Below the pieces are notes generated by a model, which had not been told where the DNA came from, ran no database searches, and was given only the letters and a program-made list of their open reading frames with translations. Below, piece after piece: positions 58,801 to 64,000 of a stretch of DNA of 64,000 nucleotides. Source of the stretch: Streptomyces sp. RB17 (GTDB taxonomy: Bacteria; Actinomycetota; Actinomycetes; Streptomycetales; Streptomycetaceae). Where the stretch lies: NCBI RefSeq assembly GCF_009604455.1, contig NZ_WEGL01000006.1, forward strand, positions 434,001 through 498,000. Reading direction: 5' to 3'. Both the position numbers and the translations under genes were made by a program. The first letter of the stretch is position 1; the number at the start of each line of letters is the position of its first letter.

Positions 58801-59697
58801 ATGGTCGTGAGGGTCGTCCTGCTGGGCACCGCCGCCGGTGGCGGCTTCCCGCAGTGGAACTGCGCCTGCTCACTCTGTACGGCGGCGAGGGACGGCAAGC
58901 TGCCCTCCCGCACCCAGGAGTGCGCCGCCGTCACCGGCAACGGCCGCGACTGGTGGCTGCTGAACGCCTCGCCCGACCTGCGCACCCAGCTCACCGCCAC
59001 ACCGGCGCTGCGGCCCGGCCCAGGCCCCCGGGACACCCCGCTGCGTGGCGTCCTGCTCACCGACGCCGAGGCCGACCACGTCGCCGGCCTGGCCGAGCTG
59101 CGCGGGGCCGCGGGCCTGAAGGTCTACGCCACCTCGCCGGTCCGCGCCGCGCTGGCCCCCGCCCGGGCCGCCCTGGACCGCTACGCCGCCTGGGAGTGGG
59201 CGGACAGCCACGCCGACGGCGGGTTCGTGCTGGCCGGCGGGCTGGTGGTCACGGCCCATCCGGTGGGCACGAAGATCCCCATGTACGTGCCGGCGCAAGC
59301 GCCGGAGCCGGCCGGACCCTGGGTGACGGCGTACCGTGTCGAGGACCTGGCCAGCGGGGGAGTGCTGGTGTACGCGCCCTGTGTGGGCAGCTGGAGTCCG
59401 GAGCTGGACGAGCTGTGCGCCGAGGCCGACTGCGTGCTGCTGGACGGCACCTTCTTCGCGGCCGACGAGATGGGCACGACGGTACGGTCCGGGGCCCGCC
59501 AGGCCGCCATGGGGCACCTGCCGGTCACCGGCCCGGACGGCACCCTCGCCGCTCTCGCCCGGCATCCCGGCGCACGCCGGATCTACACCCACCTCAACAA
59601 CACGAACCCGCTGCTCGACCCCGCCTCACCGGCACGTGCGCATGTCGCCGCGACAGGCGTCGAGGTCCCGTCCGACGGGACCGAACTGGTGCTGTGA
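58801..59697 (+). CDS. pqqB: PqqB-type metallo-beta-lactamase fold protein (coenzyme PQQ synthesis protein B)
   Basis: A 298-residue PqqB: VVLLGTAAGGGFPQWNCACS, CxCxxC zinc motif in NCACSLCTAARDG, NASPDLRTQLTATPALRPGP, TDAEADHVAGLAELR, MGHLPVTGPDGTLAALARHP, THLNNTNPLLDPAS. PqqB hydroxylates the tyrosine of the PqqA glutamate-tyrosine product in PQQ synthesis. No pqqA, C, D or E is nearby in the window; the next gene is a MarR regulator on the opposite strand. GAAGGAG precedes ATG 58801; GTG 58807 is possible. Confidence 0.87.
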   Translation: MVVRVVLLGTAAGGGFPQWNCACSLCTAARDGKLPSRTQECAAVTGNGRDWWLLNASPDLRTQLTATPALRPGPGPRDTPLRGVLLTDAEADHVAGLAELRGAAGLKVYATSPVRAALAPARAALDRYAAWEWADSHADGGFVLAGGLVVTAHPVGTKIPMYVPAQAPEPAGPWVTAYRVEDLASGGVLVYAPCVGSWSPELDELCAEADCVLLDGTFFAADEMGTTVRSGARQAAMGHLPVTGPDGTLAALARHPGARRIYTHLNNTNPLLDPASPARAHVAATGVEVPSDGTELVL

Positions 59698-59751
59698 GGG
59701 CCCTGCCCGGTGCTCTGTGCCATGGTCCTGCCGGGTGCTCCAGGACAGTCC

Positions 59752-60171
59752 CTAGCGGTCCTGCCCGGTGTTGTGGCGCTCCTGCCCGGTCAGCATGCGC
59801 TCCAGCACGGCGCGCTGCAGCGGCTGTACCTCGGCGTGCAGCGCGCGGCCCTTCGGGGTGAGCGCCACCCACACCCCGCGGCGGTCCTCCGCGCACACCG
59901 AGCGCGAGACCAGCCCGTCCTTCTCCAGCCGTCCGATCAGCCGGGACAGCGCGCTCTGGCTGAGATGAACCCGGCCGACCAGGTTCTGCACCCGGCACTG
60001 GTCGCCCTCCGCGGGCGACTCGGTCGCCAGGATGTCCAGCACCTCGAAGTCGCTGGCGCCCAGCCCGTGCGGGTGCAGGGCCCGGTCGATCTCGCACATC
60101 GTCCGTGCGTGCACGGCGAGGATGTCCCGCCACCGTTCCTCGAGCCCGGTGTCGGCCGTCTTGACTGCCAT
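59752..60171 (-). CDS. MarR-family transcriptional regulator
   Basis: A 139-residue winged-helix dimer: ALHPHGLGASDFEVLDILAT, VQNLVGRVHLSQSALSRLIG (recognition helix), RLEKDGLVSRSVCAEDRRGV (wing with DRRG), ALTPKGRALHAEVQPL. The -10 TACGGT on the minus strand lies 6 nt from ATG 60171, giving a leaderless start. A perfect dyad TAGTTG-N6-CAACTA at 60200-60217 covers its promoter, indicating autorepression. It may also control the VOC gene upstream. One or two cysteines (QCRV, SVCAEDR) could sense oxidants. Confidence 0.9.
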   Translation of the reverse strand: MAVKTADTGLEERWRDILAVHARTMCEIDRALHPHGLGASDFEVLDILATESPAEGDQCRVQNLVGRVHLSQSALSRLIGRLEKDGLVSRSVCAEDRRGVWVALTPKGRALHAEVQPLQRAVLERMLTGQERHNTGQDR

Positions 60172-60199
60172 ACCCGCACCGTAGCACCGATCCGGCCAA

Positions 60200-60217
60200 T
60201 AGTTGAGTGTGCAACTA
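60200..60217. promoter_or_regulatory. MarR-type operator TAGTTG-AGTGTG-CAACTA
   Basis: Perfect 6-bp arms with a 6-bp spacer, 29 bp upstream of the MarR start and overlapping its -35 region. The TTGC/GCAA pairs agree with many MarR operators. Confidence 0.65.
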
Positions 60218-60246
60218 GTGCGGGTGCAAGGGGAGGAGGGCGGTGC

Positions 60247-60597
60247 TCAGGCGACCGGGTCCTGGAGGAGGCCGATCATGTTGCCGTCGGTGTCCTTCAC
60301 GGAGGCGATCAGCCGGCCGTTGCCGACGTCGCGCACGTCCTGGACCACCTCGGCGCCCGCCTCGAGCAGGGCCGTGAGCCGCTCGCGGAGATCGGTGACG
60401 TGCCAGAACGGCACGGGCCCGGTCAGGCCCTGGGCGTGCCCGTTCGGGTCGAGGCCGACGTCCTGTCCCTCGGCCTTGAAACCGACGTAGTAGGGCTGGT
60501 CCGCGTACGGCTCGACACCCAGCAGAGCGGTGAACAGGGCCTTGGCGGCGTCCTTGTCCTTGACGGGGTAGATGATCGTCTGCACGCCGGCGGTCAT
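60247..60597 (-). CDS. VOC-family (glyoxalase/bleomycin-resistance-like) protein
   Basis: A 116-residue single VOC domain: TIIYPVKDKDAAKALFTALL, YVGFKAEGQDVGLDPNGHA, PVPFWHVTDLRERLTALLEA, LIASVKDTDGNMIGLLQDP. The final Glu metal ligand of glyoxalase I is absent (GNMIGLLQ), so it may bind without metal catalysis. GGAGACTCC precedes ATG. It is upstream of MarR on the same strand with 75 nt between. Confidence 0.85.
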   Translation of the reverse strand: MTAGVQTIIYPVKDKDAAKALFTALLGVEPYADQPYYVGFKAEGQDVGLDPNGHAQGLTGPVPFWHVTDLRERLTALLEAGAEVVQDVRDVGNGRLIASVKDTDGNMIGLLQDPVA

Positions 60598-60716
60598 GGG
60601 AGTCTCCTTCTGAGGGTCGTGGCCGGCGGGGTTCTCCGCCGGTGCACCTCACGCTAGGACCGGGGAGCCCGCTCCGGCTTCTTCGATTCTGACCGGTTGC
60701 GGGCTCCCCGGCAGCC

Positions 60717-63029
60717 CTACTCGTTGTGCAGCACCTCGGCGACGGTGAGGCGGGCGGCGCGCCGGGCGGGGACGAGGGCGCCCGCCACGGCGATCGCCAG
60801 ACCCGCCAGCGCGAGACCGGCCAGTTTCGGCGCGTGCCAGACGTCCGTCATGTACGACGGCAGAGTGATGTCGACCCCTGCGGCCATCCGCGGGACGACC
60901 ACCTCGTAGGCGGCGATGCCCAGCGGGACGCCCAGCACCGACCCGATCACACCGAGCACTGCCATCGACGTCACCGTCATCACCGTCACCTGGCGCGGGG
61001 TCATGCCGATCGACTTCAGCATGCCGAGGTCGCGGCGCCGGTCGTGGGTGTTGAGCACGGCCGTGTTGAAGACGCCGAGTGAGGCCACCAGGGCGAGCAT
61101 CAGGGTGAGGGCGGTCGCCGAGCCGTTGATGGTCTGGGTGACGGTGTTCGGGCCTTTCAGCTCCGTACTGAGTCCCTTGTCGAGGGCCCGGGCGGCGCGC
61201 GCGTACGCCGCCGGGTCCGCGCCCTTGCGCAGTTTGACGTGATAGACGAAGGCCTTTCCGCCGGGGTCCAGGGCGGTGAACGTCGGCCACGTGCCCGTGA
61301 CCACCCAGTCGTTCTGCGACATCAACTCGCCGACCACGGTGACCTCCTCCTCGTGGCCCTCCTTGCGGAGCCTCAGATGATCCCCGATGCCCACTCCTTT
61401 GCGGCGCAGGAAGGCCGAGCCGACCACGACCTCTCCCCTCCGGTGCATCCACCGCCCTCGTACGACCACGTCGTCCAGGGGCAGGTCCGGCCCACGCCTG
61501 CCTTCGATCCAGACCTTCTGCGTGGAACCCACGAGCTGTGCGTCCTCGTCCGCACGGGCCGTCACCCGGGACGCACCCGGCAACGAGCCCAGAAGCGATG
61601 GGAGTTCCCGGTCGCCGTGCACCGGCAGCACCTGCTTGCCGTGCACGTAATTGCTCGCATACACCGAGACGTCGAACGCGCCCTTACCAGCGTCGCCGAA
61701 CAGGGTCATCGTGGCCCCCAGACCCGACGCGAATGTCACGGTCGTCACACCCAGGACCACGGCCGCCAACGTGAGCGCGCTGCGTGCAGGCCGGGCGAAA
61801 GGAAGTCCCACCCCGAGGCTCACGGATCGCGGCAACCGCAGCCCCGCGAGCCGCCGTTGAACGCCGAGCGCCCGTCCGGCTCGTGGCGCGGTGCCCGCGC
61901 TGATCGCCCGGGCCGCCGACAGCCGCTGCGCCCGCACGGAAGGGCCGAGCGCGGCCAGTACACAGACGAGTGGCATGCCTGCCAGGGCCAGCGCGTTCAC
62001 CCAGGGCGCGATGCCTACCTGGTCGTGCAGCATCCCGGAATCCGGTCCCGTGAACACGAACCGGAAGAACGGCCCGGCCAGCAGGTTGCCGATGAGCGTG
62101 CCGAGCGCACAGCCGAGAACGGCCGGGAGGGAGGTCATCACGAGGTAGACACCCAGCACCTGCCCCGGGGCGAACCCGAGGGCCTTGAGGATGCCGATGT
62201 GCCGGAAGCCGGACACCACCGCACCGCCGACCACGTTGGCGACGATCAGTACCGACACCAGAATGCCGAGGATGCCGAATGCCATGAGGTACGGGGCGTA
62301 GGCGCGGGCGTTGCTGCCGACTTGGTGCCTGAGCGACAGATAGGTGTGCGATCCGGCGAGGGCGTCCGTGGGCAGCCCCGCGGTCACCCCGGCCAGTCCG
62401 GCGCGCAGTGCGCTCTGTGACGAAGCGTTCCGGTACCGGTACAGCATCTGCGTGGCGTTCGGGTGCAGGGCCGCGATCTGGTCCGGGGCGACCCACACGT
62501 CGGCGGTGTGGCTCAGGTCGAAGGCGAACCCGACGATGGTCAGCGTGGGTCCGGACGGCACATGGAACTTCTTGCCGAGGTCGTCGGCGGTCCAGTCCGA
62601 CTGCCGGTTCATGACCATCTCACCGGGCCGCGTCGGCCACCGGCCCGCCCACAGATCCACGCGATCCACCGGACCGCCGGGCCCGGAACGGCCAACGACC
62701 GTGATCTCGCCACCAAGGCCCAGAGCCGACGCACCACGCGAAATCTCCACCGTGGCCTGCGGAAACGGCCCGGCGACCGCCTCGACCCCGGGCTTGCGCG
62801 CCGCATCCGTCAGCTGCGCGTCCGACACCTTGCCCGGATCGAACTCGGCGACCACATGCGGCCCGTGCTGCTCGCCGAAGACATGGTCGAACGGCGCCGA
62901 CGCCGCGTCCACCAGTCCCAGCGCGACCACGATCGACCCCGTCGACACCAGGGTGACCAGCCAGATCACCAGCGTCTGCAGCCTCCGCCTGCGCACCGCC
63001 GCCCGCGCGGCCTTCCACACCGCCCTCAT
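60717..63029 (-). CDS. ABC transporter permease, MacB/FtsX type with two FtsX domains
   Basis: A 770-residue permease with ten or so helices and two FtsX domains. The first helix (LQTLVIWLVTLVSTGSIVVA) is followed by a large outer domain, then VSVLIVANVVGGAVVSGFRH, IGILKALGFAPGQVLGVYLV, and the second half LGVFNTAVLNTHDRRRDLGM, LKSIGMTPRQVTVMTVTSMA. The GILKALGF and MLKSIGMT segments are the coupling helices. It overlaps the ATPase gene by 4 nt (ATGA). Such exporters move lipoproteins, peptides or antibiotics. Confidence 0.9.
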   Translation of the reverse strand: MRAVWKAARAAVRRRRLQTLVIWLVTLVSTGSIVVALGLVDAASAPFDHVFGEQHGPHVVAEFDPGKVSDAQLTDAARKPGVEAVAGPFPQATVEISRGASALGLGGEITVVGRSGPGGPVDRVDLWAGRWPTRPGEMVMNRQSDWTADDLGKKFHVPSGPTLTIVGFAFDLSHTADVWVAPDQIAALHPNATQMLYRYRNASSQSALRAGLAGVTAGLPTDALAGSHTYLSLRHQVGSNARAYAPYLMAFGILGILVSVLIVANVVGGAVVSGFRHIGILKALGFAPGQVLGVYLVMTSLPAVLGCALGTLIGNLLAGPFFRFVFTGPDSGMLHDQVGIAPWVNALALAGMPLVCVLAALGPSVRAQRLSAARAISAGTAPRAGRALGVQRRLAGLRLPRSVSLGVGLPFARPARSALTLAAVVLGVTTVTFASGLGATMTLFGDAGKGAFDVSVYASNYVHGKQVLPVHGDRELPSLLGSLPGASRVTARADEDAQLVGSTQKVWIEGRRGPDLPLDDVVVRGRWMHRRGEVVVGSAFLRRKGVGIGDHLRLRKEGHEEEVTVVGELMSQNDWVVTGTWPTFTALDPGGKAFVYHVKLRKGADPAAYARAARALDKGLSTELKGPNTVTQTINGSATALTLMLALVASLGVFNTAVLNTHDRRRDLGMLKSIGMTPRQVTVMTVTSMAVLGVIGSVLGVPLGIAAYEVVVPRMAAGVDITLPSYMTDVWHAPKLAGLALAGLAIAVAGALVPARRAARLTVAEVLHNE

Positions 63030-63733
63030 GCCGACGGCTCCAGGGCGTGCTCGCCGGTGACCCGGCCGTCGGCCAGCTGTACCAGCCGGCTCGCACAGCG
63101 CTGCGCGAGCCGCTCGTCGTGCGTGACGATGATCAGGGTCTGGCCGATCTGGTTCAGGTCGATCAACAGGTCCATCACCTGCTCCCCGGCCCGGCTGTCC
63201 AGCGCGCCGGTCGGCTCGTCGGCCAGCAGCAGCGCGGGCCGGTTCATCAACGCCCGTGCCACGGCGACCCGTTGCCGCTCACCACCGCTGAGCACCGCCG
63301 GATAGGCGTTGCGACGGTCCGCGATGCCCAGTTCCTCGAACAGCTCCAGCGCCCGCCGCCGGGCCTGCCGGGCCGGAGTGCCGGTCAGCTGGGCGGCCAG
63401 GGCCACATTGTCGAGCGCGGACAGATCGTCGATGAGGTTGAAGAACTGGAAGATCATGCCGATCCGGCGCCGCCGGTACAGCGCGAGCCCCTTCTCGCTC
63501 AGCTTCCCGACGTTCTCCCCGTGTACGACGACACTGCCGGCCGTCGGCCGGTCAAGACCGGCGATCATGTTGAGCAGCGTGGACTTGCCGCACCCCGAAG
63601 GGCCCATCACCGCGACCGCCTCCCCGGCCCGGATCTCCAGCGACACCCCGTCGAGCGCGACCGTCTCGCCGTACTCCTTGCGCACACCGTCGAGCCGTAC
63701 GACGGTGTCTCCCGTTCTCACCTCGGTGACCAT
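63026..63733 (-). CDS. ABC transporter ATP-binding protein (MacB/LolD type)
   Basis: A 235-residue ATPase: Walker A in MGPSGCGKSTLLNMIAGLD near residue 45, Q loop FQFFNLIDDLSALDNVALAA, signature LSGGERQRVAVARALMNRPA, Walker B LLADEPTGALDSRAGEQVMD, H loop VTHDERLAQRC. ATG 63733 is preferred to 63787 by homology. It pairs with the overlapping permease and sits upstream of it in the operon. A plus-strand membrane protein gene starts 131 bp away and may belong to a linked sensor system. Confidence 0.95.
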   Translation of the reverse strand: MVTEVRTGDTVVRLDGVRKEYGETVALDGVSLEIRAGEAVAVMGPSGCGKSTLLNMIAGLDRPTAGSVVVHGENVGKLSEKGLALYRRRRIGMIFQFFNLIDDLSALDNVALAAQLTGTPARQARRRALELFEELGIADRRNAYPAVLSGGERQRVAVARALMNRPALLLADEPTGALDSRAGEQVMDLLIDLNQIGQTLIIVTHDERLAQRCASRLVQLADGRVTGEHALEPSA

Positions 63734-63864
63734 GGACAGGACGCTAGACGCGGGACGCCGACCCCGGCATCCCTCTCCGGATGGCACTGTGCCCCCGGAC
63801 TCATCCTCCGGATGCAGACGGCTGAATCCCCAGGTCGATGCGGATGTCAGTGCCGTCTGCGACC

Positions 63865-64000
63865 ATGAGCGGCATGGGGGAGTACGACGTGCTGACGGCG
63901 GCGCTCGCGGTGGCGTGCGCGGCCGTTCTCGGGCTGACGGTGGCGCTGGTGCGCACCCGGCGCCGCTGGCAGGCGGCGGTCGGGCAGCGCGGCTGGCTGC
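63865..64000 (+). CDS. Membrane protein start, probable sensor histidine kinase (3' end outside window)
   Basis: Only 45 residues are visible: MSGMGEYDVLTAALAVACAA, then VLGLTVALVRTRRRWQAAVG. One transmembrane helix is followed by an arginine-rich cytosolic stretch. This looks like the N-terminus of the small sensor kinases that often accompany divergent MacB-type ABC exporters in Streptomyces, but kinase motifs are beyond the window. ATG 63874 is an alternative start. Confidence 0.45.
   Translation, partial: MSGMGEYDVLTAALAVACAAVLGLTVALVRTRRRWQAAVGQRGWL

Noticed and set aside
59703..59795. Imperfect CCTGCCCGGTG repeats between pqqB and marR
   Set aside because: Partly coding in the MarR gene and imperfect; no regular period or other sign of function.

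Overview
The window is high-GC actinobacterial DNA, most probably from a Streptomyces chromosome. The support is frequent GTG starts, an SsgA-like sporulation protein, probable leaderless transcripts with -10 boxes of the TANNNT type, 4-nt ATGA/GTGA overlaps inside operons, a GCGCCCC-GAAA-GGGGCGC palindrome, and dense regulator/dehydrogenase/hydrolase content. I count about 64 protein genes (two cut by the window edges), one degraded gene and two tRNA-like elements. No insertion sequence, phage, plasmid or CRISPR array was seen.

Layout. 0-4.5 kb: end of apolipoprotein N-acyltransferase, a Nudix hydrolase, 3-hydroxybutyrate dehydrogenase, a GAF/PucR-type regulator and a TetR regulator. 4.6-13.1 kb: a LysR regulator, an SDR/NTF2-like pair, a DUF427 protein, a hydrolase, a TMEM175-type channel, a MOSC-reductase-ferredoxin fusion and an MFS exporter. 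Two shared operator families (CTGGGAG-N7-CTCCCAG and a GACCGGTC-centred dyad) tie several of these together. 13.5-17.7 kb: a CGNR zinc-finger regulator with a small conserved-looking gene sharing its operator, a secreted WY-repeat protein, an SsgA-like protein, a Tat-type hydrolase and an FMN reductase. 18.0-18.2 kb: two tandem tRNA-like elements whose 3' halves lie upstream of their 5' halves. 18.3-24.8 kb: an unknown protein, an SDR, and a PucR-type regulator divergent from a two-subunit molybdenum hydroxylase operon whose third gene (xdhC type) is a remnant.

24.7-30.6 kb: TetR, epoxide hydrolase, HAD phosphatase, acyl-CoA dehydrogenase and MFS transporter. 31-35 kb: a phosphoribosyltransferase, RNA ligase RtcB, its activator archease and a CBS protein. 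35-44.9 kb: a compact catabolic island (two acyl-CoA dehydrogenases, three SDRs, thiolase, IpdC-like flavoenzyme, IpdA/IpdB-like CoA-transferase subunits, EchA20-like hydratase). It matches the gene set for breakdown of steroid rings C and D (the HIP pathway), and two KstR2-like sites lie in its two divergent promoters. 45-50 kb: a hydrolase, a secreted GH18 glycosidase, MsrA and a two-component system. 50-64 kb: VanZ-like protein, NAD kinase, a cytosine-permease-like transporter with an added cysteine-rich tail, an NCS1 permease/isochorismatase/GntR operon, an SseB-like protein, an orphan PqqB, MarR, a VOC protein, a MacB/FtsX-type ABC exporter and the start of a membrane protein.

The most unusual signals are the two permuted tRNA-like elements (with RtcB and archease about 14 kb away), the CGNR/small-gene module, the operator networks, and the cysteine-rich transporter tail. 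All product names come from reading the protein sequences; no database search was run.
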